Of a stretch of DNA of 64,000 bases, positions 18,726-27,683 are shown piece after piece. This DNA comes from Spongiihabitans sp965206355. GTDB taxonomy: Bacteria > Pseudomonadota > Gammaproteobacteria > Arenicellales > Poriferihabitantaceae. Numbering within the stretch: the stretch's first letter is position 1; the number at the start of each line of letters is the position of its first letter. Location of the stretch: the NCBI GenBank assembly GCA_965206355.1, contig OZ242212.1, positions 1,736,001 through 1,800,000 of the forward strand, in the 5' to 3' direction. The position numbers were made by a program, and so were the translations under genes. Under the pieces are notes generated by a model. It made no database searches, had not been told where the DNA came from, and saw nothing but the letters and a program-made list of their open reading frames with translations.

Positions 18726-19586
18726 ATGAAATGCGTAACCTACAATATCCAATACTGCACGGGCAGGGATGGCAAGGTCGACCCGTCTCGAATAATTGAC
18801 GAAGTGACAGGAGCCGATGTCATAGCCCTGCAAGAAGTGGATCGGTTTTGGCCACGAAGCGGCAACATGGATCAGGTGAATATATTTCAGACTCACTTCC
18901 ACGACTATTACTGTGTTTATGGTGCTGGCGTGGATTTGCATATCCTCGGTGCAATGCCCGCTGACAACAAACGCCGACAATTCGGTAATATGATTTTGAG
19001 TCGCTACCCCATTGAATACAGTCGCCATCATTTATTGCCCAAGTACGGCAGCATAGGCCCCCTGAGTATCCAGCGTTCTGCTATTGAAGCCACCATCAGA
19101 GTGGATAGCCTGCTGTTACGGATTTATTCGGTTCATTTAACCCATCTTTCCAGAGAAACCCGCCTGCCTCAGATTGCTCATTTACTGCATACCCATCATT
19201 TTGCTCTGCATCATGGATATCCGATAGCAGGTGACCTAACCAGAATGGACTGGAGCAACGGCATTGCCAATCAGGATGTTGCCAGCGATGCCCTGATTTT
19301 TGGCGACTGCAATTTCGAGCCGAATTCTGAGGAATACAATCAAATAGTCGGGCCAATCAGTCCTTATGGTGGACATATCACCAGCCACACCGGGTTTGTC
19401 GATGCTTGGTGTCAATGTGGACACGACAAAATGAGCGGACATACTGGCACGGTTAGCAGTGTGCCTGCCAGATTGGACTATTGCTTTGCCAGCAGCGCAA
19501 TTCGTCAAAATCTGCAAAAATGTTATATCAATACCGCAGCGCAAGGTTCGGACCATTTTCCGGTATGGGTTGAATTAGACGGTTAA
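18726..19586 (+). CDS. endonuclease/exonuclease/phosphatase family protein
   Basis: A 286-residue EEP-fold hydrolase. The N-terminus MKCVTYNIQYC with the metal-binding Asn, DVIALQEVDRFW with the catalytic Glu, LILRIYSVHLTH-type His block (LLLRIYSVHLTHL), LIFGDCNFEP with Asp and Asn, and the final GSDHFPVWVE all match the family. Substrates range from nucleic acid to phospholipid and inositol phosphates, so function is open. No signal peptide is seen. It stands 124 bp after the AmgK-like kinase, on the same strand. Confidence 0.82.
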   Translation: MKCVTYNIQYCTGRDGKVDPSRIIDEVTGADVIALQEVDRFWPRSGNMDQVNIFQTHFHDYYCVYGAGVDLHILGAMPADNKRRQFGNMILSRYPIEYSRHHLLPKYGSIGPLSIQRSAIEATIRVDSLLLRIYSVHLTHLSRETRLPQIAHLLHTHHFALHHGYPIAGDLTRMDWSNGIANQDVASDALIFGDCNFEPNSEEYNQIVGPISPYGGHITSHTGFVDAWCQCGHDKMSGHTGTVSSVPARLDYCFASSAIRQNLQKCYINTAAQGSDHFPVWVELDG

Positions 19587-19789
19587 TACGAAATACTCAC
19601 AGCTATCACCGGCTATCAGCGATTATCAGCTGATACGAAACCGTCTATCTGCAGCGCATATTTGCCATTGCTTTATAACGCGGTGGACGGTAATATCCGC
19701 CCCCGAATCTAGTGTCTTGGTTACGGTTTTATACAAACCGGTGGATAAAGACGCTGGGTCAAATTTTATCAAGCCTCGGAGATTGTCCA

Positions 19790-20539
19790 TTGCGCACCCC
19801 CTTAATTGCTGGTAACTGGAAAATGAATGGCGACCAAGCTGTTGCCAATGCCCTTTGCACGGGTATTGTTGCGGTTGCGGAAAAGTTAAATAATGTCGAG
19901 TTGCTGTTGTGTCCGTCCTATACCCTATTATCCACGGTGGCCTCTGCGCTCCGGTATAGCCGATGCAAATTGGGTGCTCAGGACATGGATGTGAATAAAA
20001 ATGGCGCATTTACCGGACAGATATCTGCCGCAATGCTGAAAGATTGTGGCTGTGATTACGTTATACTTGGGCATTCGGAGCGGCGAATGATGTACCATGA
20101 AACCGATTCATTGGTTGCCGAGAAGGTCAAAGTCGCGCTAAACAGTGGCTTGACCGCTATATTATGTGTCGGCGAAACCCAACAGGAACGTGAATCCGCC
20201 ATAACCGAGCAAGTCATTGAGCGGCAAATTCAAGCGGTCATTGATATTGTTGACAGCGCGTTATGGAATCAAATTGTGATTGCCTATGAGCCGGTATGGG
20301 CGATCGGTACCGGACTGACGGCAACGCCAGAGCAAGCTCAGCAGAGACATAATGCAATCCGTCAGCAATTGGCATCTCTGGATGCTTCTGTTGCCAATAC
20401 CTGCCGAATTTTATATGGTGGTAGCATGAAGCCGGAAAATGCTGGCGCACTACTTGCTCAATCGGATATTGACGGCGGACTAATCGGTGGGGCTGCGCTT
20501 AAAGCGAACGATTTTCTAGCAATTTGTCAGGCTGCCTGA
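19790..20539 (+). CDS. tpiA: triosephosphate isomerase (TTG start)
   Basis: TIM barrel, 249 residues. Catalytic Lys in LIAGNWKMNG, His in ILGHSERR and Glu in AYEPVWAIGTG; phosphate loops LYGGSMKPENA and GGLIGGAAL. A longer reading from a GTG at 19712 would add 26 non-homologous residues. The TTG at 19790 has GGAG (19778-19781) eight bases upstream and gives the normal N-terminus, so it is chosen. tpiA-secG-tRNA-Leu is the standard proteobacterial order. Confidence 0.95.
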   Translation: MRTPLIAGNWKMNGDQAVANALCTGIVAVAEKLNNVELLLCPSYTLLSTVASALRYSRCKLGAQDMDVNKNGAFTGQISAAMLKDCGCDYVILGHSERRMMYHETDSLVAEKVKVALNSGLTAILCVGETQQERESAITEQVIERQIQAVIDIVDSALWNQIVIAYEPVWAIGTGLTATPEQAQQRHNAIRQQLASLDASVANTCRILYGGSMKPENAGALLAQSDIDGGLIGGAALKANDFLAICQAA

Positions 20540-20560
20540 CAAGTACAACAGGGTTAAATC

Positions 20561-20953
20561 ATGCTATCCAATTTACTATTAGTAGTTCATCTAATTTTAG
20601 CCGTTACTATTGTCATACTTGTCTTACTGCAACAAGGCAAAGGTGCCGATATGGGAGCCGCATTTGGTGGCGGATCTTCCCAGTCATTATTCGGGGCGCG
20701 AGGGTCTTCTAATTTTCTAAGCCGGACGACTTCGATAACGGTCACGTTGTTTTTTACAACCAGTCTGGTTTTAGCCTTTTTGTACACCCGAAGCAACGAA
20801 CAAAACAGCGTAATTTCAGGCTCGGTACTGGAACAATCGGGTAACGCAACGCAAGCCCAGCCCCCTGAAGCCGATGTTCTGCCCGATTTGCCAGCAGCCG
20901 ACACAGCACAACAACCTCAGGAGCAAGACGTTCCCACCGTACCGGAAAATTAA
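20561..20953 (+). CDS. secG: preprotein translocase subunit SecG
   Basis: A 130-residue inner-membrane Sec subunit with two membrane helices (about 3-22 and 55-75) joined by the conserved loop VLLQQGKGADMGAAFGGGSS and SLFGARGSSNFL. The C-terminal tail is acidic and proline/glutamine-rich, common for SecG. It lies 21 bp after tpiA and is followed by a tRNA-Leu gene. Confidence 0.95.
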   Translation: MLSNLLLVVHLILAVTIVILVLLQQGKGADMGAAFGGGSSQSLFGARGSSNFLSRTTSITVTLFFTTSLVLAFLYTRSNEQNSVISGSVLEQSGNATQAQPPEADVLPDLPAADTAQQPQEQDVPTVPEN

Positions 20954-20974
20954 CAAAGGATTCTAAATCAAACA

Positions 20975-21059
20975 GCCGAAGTGGTGGAACTGGTAGACAC
21001 GCTATCTTGAGGGGGTAGTGCTTCACGGCGTGCGGGTTCGAGTCCCGCCTTCGGCACCA
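20975..21059 (+). tRNA. tRNA-Leu(GAG)
   Basis: 85 nt with encoded CCA. Acceptor GCCGAAG pairs with CTTCGGC (discriminator A), the D-loop contains GGTAGACAC, the anticodon stem CTATC/GGTAG encloses TTGAGGG (anticodon GAG), there is a long variable arm, and the T-arm GCGGGTTCGAGTCCCGC is intact. Location after secG is canonical. Confidence 0.97.
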
Positions 21060-21101
21060 AAATTTTTGTTTGGCAACATCCGCAATATAATCAGATCGCC
21101 T

Positions 21102-21375
21102 CTATGCTTCCCAAATAATATCGGCTGACAGACCTTTTGCCTGCGGGCCTACAAGCACATCCATGGCAGCATCTATCTCACCACTGGAAATACCCTTCAA
21201 ATACAACCAAGGCAGCATCTATCTCACCACTGGAAATACCCTTCAAATACAACCAAGGCAATGCCGCTACCAGTGATCTTGTCTTTCGAATGTAAAGCGG
21301 CACCAGTGCCGACTGGAAGGACAGACCCTCCTGTCTTGGACCGAACTTATCGTATCTTGATCGTGACTGGCCCTA
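21102..21375 (-). pseudogene. IS256 (Mutator)-type transposase remnant
   Basis: Read on the minus strand from about 21360: GPRQEGLSFQSALVPLYIRK, then TRSLVAALPWLYLKGISSGE. This is the characteristic LPWLYLKGIS-T/S-G-[DE] block before the catalytic domain of one IS256 subgroup. A 46-bp tandem duplication (21165-21210 and 21211-21256) then shifts the frame. The second copy continues as MDVLVGPQAKGLSADIIWEA to a TAG at 21102. The catalytic DDE part is gone. It lies in the tRNA-Leu to cobB gap; the remaining bases to 21471 hold nothing recognisable. Confidence 0.7.
21165..21256 (+). repeat. 46-bp tandem duplication inside the transposase remnant
   Basis: Two consecutive copies of a unit beginning GGCAGCATCTATCTCACCAC, at 21165 and 21211. 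The unit is not a multiple of three, so it breaks the transposase frame. Confidence 0.92.
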
Positions 21376-21471
21376 AACCGATTTTGCTCTAGTCAGCCTC
21401 CATGAGGCAGAATTTAAACTGAAACTGGTTATTCAACAGTTCCCTTACACATCAACCCCCAACCCCACAAC

Positions 21472-22770
21472 TCACAAAAGCAATTTCGCCAGTGCTTTCG
21501 GGTTTGATGGGAAGTAAAAATGTAGATAACTGGCAGTGACACTGTCGGTTTGATAAATCGCTTCTCCGGCGGCGGGATGGTGTAGTCTTTTGCCAAAAGA
21601 GATTGGTTTTAATGTGTTTTCACAGAGGCTGCGGTGATGGGCGTGGGCGCGGAATTCGCCTTGGGGCAAAGCAGCAATTTGCATACCTTGGCAACCACCA
21701 CGTTCTCGCATCGTGCCATCGCCCGGTAAAATCGCCATCATTTCTGCCCGCGTACCGGCGACATCGGTGAGGGAGTGCATAAGATAGAGCATACCACCAC
21801 ACTCTGCCAGTATTTTTTTGCCACTACGATGAAATGCGTTGATCTGTTGTCGCATAGCCGTATTGGAGGACAGCTTTTGATGATGTAATTCTGGGTAACC
21901 ACCGGGTAACCATAACGCATCTACTTCAGGGATTTTGTAATCGTTTAATGGGGAGAAGTAAACGCAGGTTGCGCCCATTTGTTCGAGTAACTTTATGTTG
22001 GCGGCATAAATAAAAGAAAAAGCATCGTCTCTGGCTATGCCAATGCTCAAGTCATCGAGTAGTTTTTGCGGTGCTGACGTATTCACATCGGCGAAGATTG
22101 TCGGGGTGGGGATGTGGGTTAATCCGGATTGTTGCATGGTCTCGGCAAGTGCGTCCAAGCGTTGATCCATGTCCGCGACTTCATGGGGATGTACCAATCC
22201 TAGATGTCGTTCTGGAAGCGCAATATCAGGGTGGCGACCGACACAACCGAGCAATTTGGTCTGCTCGGGCATGGCATCGCTAATCAATTGTTGGTGTCGG
22301 TTGCTGCCTAGCGCGTTTGCAATCACGCCAGCAATTTGTAGTGTCGGTCGATGATGGACTAATCCTGAGACAATGGCAGCGAAGGTCTGCGCCATGGCAC
22401 GGGCGTTAATGACGATGGCGATAGGAATGCCAAAGTATTCAGCCATATCGGCACTGCTGGGATTGCCGTCAAATATTCCCATTGCACCTTCAATCAGTAT
22501 GAGATCGGCTTGCTGGGCGGCTTGGTAGAGAATGTGTTTGCATTCGTTTTTGCCGACCATCCATAAATCAAGTTGGGTTACCGGCTGCCCCGAGGCGCGT
22601 TCCAAAATCAGTGGATCGAGGTAGTCAGGACCGGTTTTGAAAACGCGGACATCTCTGCCTTGATTACGGTGGTAACGCGCGATGCCGGCAGTGATGGTGG
22701 TTTTTCCCTGTCCCGAAGCGGGGGCACAAAGAAACCATGCCGGACATTTGACTTTGCTGTTGCTTACCAT
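21472..22770 (-). CDS. cobB: cobyrinate a,c-diamide synthase
   Basis: A 432-residue glutamine-dependent amidase (CobB/CbiA) that amidates carboxylates a and c of the corrin ring. The N-terminal dethiobiotin-synthetase-like ATPase has APASGQGKTTITAGIAR and FKTGPDYLDP. The C-terminal class-I amidotransferase-like domain has LPGGYPELH and ILAECGGMLYLM with the catalytic Cys. Overlaps cobO by 7 bp and is the last gene of the riboswitch-led operon. Confidence 0.93.
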   Translation of the reverse strand: MVSNSKVKCPAWFLCAPASGQGKTTITAGIARYHRNQGRDVRVFKTGPDYLDPLILERASGQPVTQLDLWMVGKNECKHILYQAAQQADLILIEGAMGIFDGNPSSADMAEYFGIPIAIVINARAMAQTFAAIVSGLVHHRPTLQIAGVIANALGSNRHQQLISDAMPEQTKLLGCVGRHPDIALPERHLGLVHPHEVADMDQRLDALAETMQQSGLTHIPTPTIFADVNTSAPQKLLDDLSIGIARDDAFSFIYAANIKLLEQMGATCVYFSPLNDYKIPEVDALWLPGGYPELHHQKLSSNTAMRQQINAFHRSGKKILAECGGMLYLMHSLTDVAGTRAEMMAILPGDGTMRERGGCQGMQIAALPQGEFRAHAHHRSLCENTLKPISFGKRLHHPAAGEAIYQTDSVTASYLHFYFPSNPKALAKLLL

Positions 22771-23378
22771 TCGATGCCGGGTTGTGCTTTGACCCCTTTG
22801 CGGAAAGCATGTTCAATGTCGGTGATTTCGCTGATGGTGTCGGCAATCTCTATGAGCGAACGGTGCATAGTTCTTCCGGTAATAATCACATTTTGATTTT
22901 TAGGGCGTGTCGTTAATGCCGCAATCACCGGTGCAATCTCCAAATATTCATACTTGAACATATAGGACATTTCATCAAATACCAGAATGTTATAGCGTTC
23001 ATCCTGCAACATTTTATGCGCTATTTGCCATGCCTGCATGGCAGCCTTGATGTCCTGACTTTTATCTTGCGTTTCCCAAGTGAAGCCGTGTCCCATGACA
23101 TGAAAATCTACTTTAGGATGATCTTTGAAAAACAGATATTCACCAGTTTCTTTTCTGCCTTTGATAAACTGAAGCAGACCGACTTGCTGACCATGACCGA
23201 GGGCGCGTGCTATGTTGCCAAATGCTGATGAGCTTTTGCCTTTGCCATTGCCTTTCATCAGAATCAAAACACCACGTTGTTCGCTGGCGTTGGCGATGCG
23301 TTGGTCGATGACCGCTTTTTTCTTTAGCATCTTGATGCGATGTTTGTCATTGTCGGCAGTATTGTCGCTATCATTCAT
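22764..23378 (-). CDS. cobO: cob(I)yrinic acid a,c-diamide adenosyltransferase
   Basis: A 204-residue corrinoid adenosyltransferase of the CobA/CobO/BtuR type. The P-loop is LMKGNGKGKSSSAFG (about 41-55), followed by VGLLQFIKGRKETGE, VLVFDEMSYMFK-like NILVFDEMSYM and a late NVIITGRTMH. It attaches the upper adenosyl ligand. It lies between the chelatase ATPase gene and cobB. Confidence 0.94.
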   Translation of the reverse strand: MNDSDNTADNDKHRIKMLKKKAVIDQRIANASEQRGVLILMKGNGKGKSSSAFGNIARALGHGQQVGLLQFIKGRKETGEYLFFKDHPKVDFHVMGHGFTWETQDKSQDIKAAMQAWQIAHKMLQDERYNILVFDEMSYMFKYEYLEIAPVIAALTTRPKNQNVIITGRTMHRSLIEIADTISEITDIEHAFRKGVKAQPGIEW

Positions 23379-23436
23379 TATCGGGTTTGATTTTTTTGTA
23401 GTATAAAAATTTTGGGAAGTTCAGGTTCAGGTAAAT

Positions 23437-25164
23437 TCAGGCAAGCGGTAAGGCGGAAACATGAATGTATTGTGCCGATAACTGTGTGGCCAACTGCTTA
23501 CCCTGTTCCAGTCTAATACGACTTGATTCAATATCCACTATGGTTATCGGGTAAGCCGACAATAGGGGATGATTGATTGCCGAGTTGTTCAATCTGCCGT
23601 CAGTAATCAGAAAAATGCTACAATTAAAATGCCGATAACGCTGGCGATTGAGCAGGGTTGCGGCATAATCTAGTGCCTGCTCGGCGGGTGTGCCACCACC
23701 AGCACGAATCGAATCTAGTTTGTCCTGAATATCGCTGGGGGCACGTTGTGGATGGAGCAGGGTGTTGATCTGATTATTACCAAAGCTCACAACACTCAAG
23801 TGCCGCCGTTGCAGATAACTGCGTTTTGACAACGCTTTGAGTATACCTTTGGCATGACTCAACCCCTGTCCACTTAATGTTGATGCTGAGGTGTCCAGCA
23901 AAACCAGATCAAGCTCGATGGCAACGGTTGCGGGGTAACGAAATTTCAAGCTCTGTCGCTTGTCGTGATATGCCTGATGTGGGGACATCAAGATTGAGGA
24001 GGGTGAGGTGAAACGATTATTTGTTGCCAAGGTTTGGAACCAATCTATCTTGCGTCTGTTATGGACACAGCGGCTGCTAAAACGAGACGACAGCGCACCA
24101 CTGCCGGATTTGCCGATATAGAGTGATACGGCTTTGTCTTTGATGCGGGTCAACGAGGATGCGGGCAAGGGCATTGTCCGCGCCGCGGCGGTGGGGGTTG
24201 ACACCGTATCCATTGCCCCCCAAGAACCTTGTATAGATGAACCACCCTGATTGCCTGTCGCCTTGTCCGCGACATTAGCTGATGAGCCACCGTTATTTGG
24301 CGGTGGCGGTTGTTTGTTAGCGGGAGACTGGCGATGCGCTAATACCAAAGGTGCCACTTGCTCCAGATCAGATTCCGACACCTCAAGCTGCTGCTTCAAG
24401 GCAGCGTTAGCGCAACTAGCACGGTGCATGGTCAAGTCTGCTCTAAAGCCATCAACATGCGCATCGGCACAGCGTTGAGCGATCTGGTCACTCATTGAAT
24501 CCGGCATAACCACGGCAGATAGATGGTTTTTAGCCCACATCAGTTTGTCTTGAAGTAGCGCTTGTGCAGTCTGGTTATGCCGAATAAAACTCTCGGCATC
24601 CTCATCATAGGCTAATCGTTGCTGGACAACTCGTTTTCGTTGCGCCAGTGAAAACACGGTTTCAACCTGTGCGCTCATACCAAACCGATCAAGTAGCTGC
24701 GGTCGCAGTTCCCCTTCATCCGGATTCATCGTACCAATCAGTGAAAATTGCGAGTCATGTCGGTGGCTGATGCCATCGCGCTCGACAACATTCATACCCG
24801 ATGCCGCGGCATCCAGCAATAGATCGACCAGATTATCGGCAAGCAGATTCACTTCATCAACGTACAGAATGCCACCGTTGGACTTGGCTAACAGACCGGG
24901 CAGAAAGGCGACTTCAGAGAGGTTCAGGGCTTTTTCCAGATCGAATGATCCGGTAATCATCTCTTCGCTGGCACCCAGCGGCAAATTGATAAACGGCCGA
25001 TTTTCGAGCAGGTTGGCAAGACCACGCACGATGGTTGATTTTGCGCTTCCTCTCGGCCCGCTTAGTAGCAATCCACCTATTTTAGGATCAACACTGACCA
25101 ATAATAGTGCGGTCTTTAGCTGATCCTGAGCAACAATGGCAGAGAAAGGAAAGCTCGACTGCAT
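23437..25164 (-). CDS. fused BchI/BchD-like chelatase ATPase (putative cobaltochelatase subunit)
   Basis: 575 residues. An N-terminal AAA+ domain (Walker A SGPRGSAKST, Walker B ILYVDEVNLL, sensor IGTMNPDEGELRPQLLDRFG) is followed by a linker rich in Pro, Asn and Gly and a C-terminal von Willebrand A domain with a MIDAS motif DTSAST. This is the fused ChlI-ChlD form found beside CobN in cobalamin clusters. Its place between cbtA and cobO in a riboswitch-controlled operon argues for cobalt rather than magnesium. The large CobN subunit is not in the window. Confidence 0.88.
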   Translation of the reverse strand: MQSSFPFSAIVAQDQLKTALLLVSVDPKIGGLLLSGPRGSAKSTIVRGLANLLENRPFINLPLGASEEMITGSFDLEKALNLSEVAFLPGLLAKSNGGILYVDEVNLLADNLVDLLLDAAASGMNVVERDGISHRHDSQFSLIGTMNPDEGELRPQLLDRFGMSAQVETVFSLAQRKRVVQQRLAYDEDAESFIRHNQTAQALLQDKLMWAKNHLSAVVMPDSMSDQIAQRCADAHVDGFRADLTMHRASCANAALKQQLEVSESDLEQVAPLVLAHRQSPANKQPPPPNNGGSSANVADKATGNQGGSSIQGSWGAMDTVSTPTAAARTMPLPASSLTRIKDKAVSLYIGKSGSGALSSRFSSRCVHNRRKIDWFQTLATNNRFTSPSSILMSPHQAYHDKRQSLKFRYPATVAIELDLVLLDTSASTLSGQGLSHAKGILKALSKRSYLQRRHLSVVSFGNNQINTLLHPQRAPSDIQDKLDSIRAGGGTPAEQALDYAATLLNRQRYRHFNCSIFLITDGRLNNSAINHPLLSAYPITIVDIESSRIRLEQGKQLATQLSAQYIHVSALPLA

Positions 25165-25225
25165 CGGTTATTCGTTGCACGGAGTGTATCGTGTGAAGCG
25201 ATCTTGGTGGCCAGACCTTAACCCA

Positions 25226-25945
25226 TCAACCGAGTCGCACAAAACGTGTGCTGACGAAACCACTTAATGCGCCAAGCACAACACAAAAAATCAACACACC
25301 AATGGACGACATCAGCACAAATTGCTGAGATAATTCGTTCAATGCGGCTACCGCAACAGGGGCATTATTGGCATAACTGTGAAGCGCTGGTGTGGGTGCG
25401 CCAATAACATGCGGCAACGCCACCAGCGCAACACCGAACAGTTTAACAAATCGGCGAGCGTAGTAGATAACAGATAATCCGGTGGCAGTAATGAGTGCGG
25501 CGAAAACCCACCATATTTGGCGCGTTTCCAAGACTTGTGCGAGGGTACCGGGTATTTCAGGTAACAGACCCAGTAGTGATGGCGCAATAAACATCGTTGT
25601 CATCAGTCCAAGCCCCCATATTATGCCCGCTTTCCAATTCACCTTAGGCTTGCTGGATTTGAGGTTATGTAATGACATTGCCGAAATCAGCAATAGGGCG
25701 AATCCTATAGCGGCGAGGATATTAGCCGCTAGAGTGGACAGTATTCGGGCAACCCCGTCTGCGGGTGTCCAAGCCTCATCCTCTGCAAGCTCCTGATTCT
25801 GAGTTACTGCAGGTGCTTCGGCGACCTCATAGAGTTCGGCTGCGTAAATAATAGGATTGATTTTAATTTGCTGGAAAAGACCATACAAAGAACCGGCGAT
25901 GATGCCCACTACAAGTGCGGAAAAGACAATGTTTCTAAATGTCAT
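25226..25945 (-). CDS. cbtA: CbtA family cobalt transporter
   Basis: A 239-residue membrane protein with about six helices. Start MTFRNIVFSALVVGIIAGSL and the loop with ALPHVIGAPTPALHS match CbtA, predicted to import cobalt together with CbtB under B12 riboswitch control. It is preceded by cbtB (gap about 120 bp) and followed by the chelatase ATPase. Confidence 0.9.
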   Translation of the reverse strand: MTFRNIVFSALVVGIIAGSLYGLFQQIKINPIIYAAELYEVAEAPAVTQNQELAEDEAWTPADGVARILSTLAANILAAIGFALLLISAMSLHNLKSSKPKVNWKAGIIWGLGLMTTMFIAPSLLGLLPEIPGTLAQVLETRQIWWVFAALITATGLSVIYYARRFVKLFGVALVALPHVIGAPTPALHSYANNAPVAVAALNELSQQFVLMSSIGVLIFCVVLGALSGFVSTRFVRLG

Positions 25946-26068
25946 AACGAATAATCTCCAAGAATAAAGAGTGGTACAATCTGCCCGACCCCACTCAGCA
26001 AGGGTGTCGGCAAGCGATGGCAGAGCAGATACTGCCAGCGTAAATAGTATGGGCTGGTGTACGCTGCT

Positions 26069-26275
26069 TTAGTGACAGGGAAACGCCACTGCGTGACGTG
26101 TATCATGCGCGGCATTGTGCGCCAAGTTCATCGGTGCGAAGCCAACACCATAAAGCATGACGATGCCAAGTAAAATCGCGCCAACAACCTGAAGCACAGC
26201 GGACTGACTGTGTGCAGTGGAATGAATTGTGGTGGATGGATTGTTTTGTACGGTTGAACTGAAAGTTTGTTGCAT
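26069..26275 (-). CDS. cbtB: CbtB family cobalt transporter subunit
   Basis: A 68-residue protein with one membrane helix (VVGAILLGIVMLYGVGF) and a C-terminal histidine-rich metal motif HNAAHDTRHAVAFPCH, as in CbtB. The ATG at 26275 has a GGAG about nine bases upstream. It is the first gene after the cobalamin riboswitch. Confidence 0.92.
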   Translation of the reverse strand: MQQTFSSTVQNNPSTTIHSTAHSQSAVLQVVGAILLGIVMLYGVGFAPMNLAHNAAHDTRHAVAFPCH

Positions 26276-26451
26276 TTGTGATTTCTCCGGTACACACACA
26301 CCCGTGTGTCAGTTAAATGATATGGACGCTTTTAGGGCTTCTTCAAAATTACCCAAGTCTAATATGCCAATCGACATATTCAGGGCAGATTCCCAGGCGG
26401 AAAATGCCTGTTATCTACGACCGATTATTAACATCTGGCATCCCAATCAAG

Positions 26452-26768
26452 CAAAGTCTGGTTCCGGGCTTTTTCAAATTCGTATCACTTTGAACCGTTG
26501 CGGGGGCAGCGCAGGTCGGACAGCTCAAAGTGTTGTACTATAAAGTGAGACCTTTGCACGAAAGCCATTTCACCTGCATGCTGCGTTAAAAACGTACTCA
26601 ATCGGTCATTTATAAGCATAAACTCCCTCATTCCGTGCGTTTTTGCCTTGCCTGAAAGCGAAATCATCTTCCGTGCAAAGGTCTCAAAGTAAGCAACAGT
26701 AAAAGCGACCACAAATCTCCTGTCTTCCCAATAAACCCTAAAAGCAATAACCGCTAAAAGAGACCTTC
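26452..26768 (-). promoter_or_regulatory. cobalamin riboswitch interrupted by a 139-bp element
   Basis: On the minus strand the conserved core reads GCTGCCCCCGCAACGGT (about 26494-26510), followed by a small hairpin (TTCAAA/TTTGAA) and the B12 box AGCCCGGAACCAGAC (26457-26471). Upstream, beyond the inserted element, TTATTGGGAAGACAGGAGAT matches the 5' core. P1 can pair AAGGTCT (26761-26767) with AGACTTT (about 26453-26459). The peripheral arm GGTCG (26706-26710) / CGACC (26514-26518), extended by TGTTG/CAACA, encloses the MITE (copy 3). It heads cbtB-cbtA-chelatase-cobO-cobB. The motif match is strong; function with the insert is untested. Confidence 0.85.
26547..26685 (+). mobile_element. 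139-bp MITE-like element, copy 3 (inside the riboswitch arm)
   Basis: Ends GAGACCTTTGCACGAAAG and CTTCCGTGCAAAGGTCTC; both flanks are AAAGT, a 5-bp target duplication. Removing the element plus one AAAGT restores a continuous arm of the cobalamin aptamer. Confidence 0.95.
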
Positions 26769-27058
26769 ACTCAATCTATCGCATTATAGCAAACATCCTT
26801 AAAAATAATCTAGTTGAAAATTTACCTATCCACGACTTATGTTGTATTGTGAAAGGGGTGGTTGAGAGGATGTTGGAGGAGGGAATTGGACAGCTATTTT
26901 TCTATAATTTTATACGTTTACTGCTCTATGGCTGTCCCATAAGGTTGTTTATTCAGGGCGCCTTGGATTTTTCAGTTGAATAGTTGCATTCGTTAAGCCC
27001 AATGCGAAGCTCTTTTTTCCATTTATACGAATCTGTGGTTTCACTGTTAGGTTTGCTT
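26769..27058. other. riboswitch promoter region and YCII gene tail
   Basis: 290 bp between the YCII-gene stop and the riboswitch. It must contain the promoter of the B12 operon (minus strand). It is AT-rich, but no convincing -35/-10 pair was singled out. Confidence 0.4.
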
Positions 27059-27376
27059 TTAGCTTATCATCTGCATTAACTCGGATACCTCAAGTGAGCC
27101 GCCAATATCGAGAAAAGGGCAAGTCTTTGCAATTGACAGTGCAGCATCCATAGAATCTGCTTTAATTATGGTGTAACCCGACATTGTCGTTGTGCCTCCA
27201 GTGGTAACAGTGCCATCAGGGTTCACCGTGTTGGTATTTTTAAGCGGATTAGCCGGGCTAACCAATGAGTCGCCCAATGAAGATAACCAATCCATATATT
27301 TCGACATCTGTTGCTTACCTTCTTTCGGGCTAGATGGCTGATTGCCGCCCAGATAAACAATAACGTATTGAGACAT
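27059..27376 (-). CDS. YCII-related (DGPF) domain protein
   Basis: A 105-residue protein of the YCII-like ferredoxin-fold family. Start MSQYVIVYLGG with AAAGGAG upstream, a middle YMDWLSSLGDSLVSP, and TTTMSGYTIIKADSMDAALS, which is the usual end of the domain. Family members include PhnB-like and RNA-polymerase-ECF-associated DGPF proteins with no settled role. It stands alone between the B12 operon and an IS remnant. Confidence 0.8.
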   Translation of the reverse strand: MSQYVIVYLGGNQPSSPKEGKQQMSKYMDWLSSLGDSLVSPANPLKNTNTVNPDGTVTTGGTTTMSGYTIIKADSMDAALSIAKTCPFLDIGGSLEVSELMQMIS

Positions 27377-27683
27377 TGTCGTTTCTCCTTTGTTGAAATT
27401 TAAATTTTACAGCGCGTCAAAAATATAACATCTGAATGCAGTAACAGCGTTAGCTGTTCGCTGGGACGGCTGAAACCATCGGTTAGCTAATCGCTTTTAA
27501 CGGAAAACATTCTGGATATTCAATTGTTTTTTCAGTTAAATCAACATCAATATCAGCCCAACAAAAATGACCGTCCGACTGTATGAATCCACCCCATATT
27601 GCACTTTTTGTTATCTTCAAGAGTATACTGGATGGGAGTTTTTAATGCCAGTCCTTGTCCGGGTTCAATAGCTATGAGACAAA
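27377..27683. other. gene-free stretch
   Basis: About 307 bp upstream of the YCII gene and downstream of the integrase remnant. No gene, hairpin or repeat was recognised. Confidence 0.4.

Noticed and set aside
26485..26712. A short open frame repeated in several element copies (containing MREFMLINDRLSTFLTQHAG)
   Set aside because: The same peptide arises wherever the 139-bp element occurs, because the element lacks stops in that frame; flanks differ, there is no ribosome site and no protein family match, so it is not taken as a gene.
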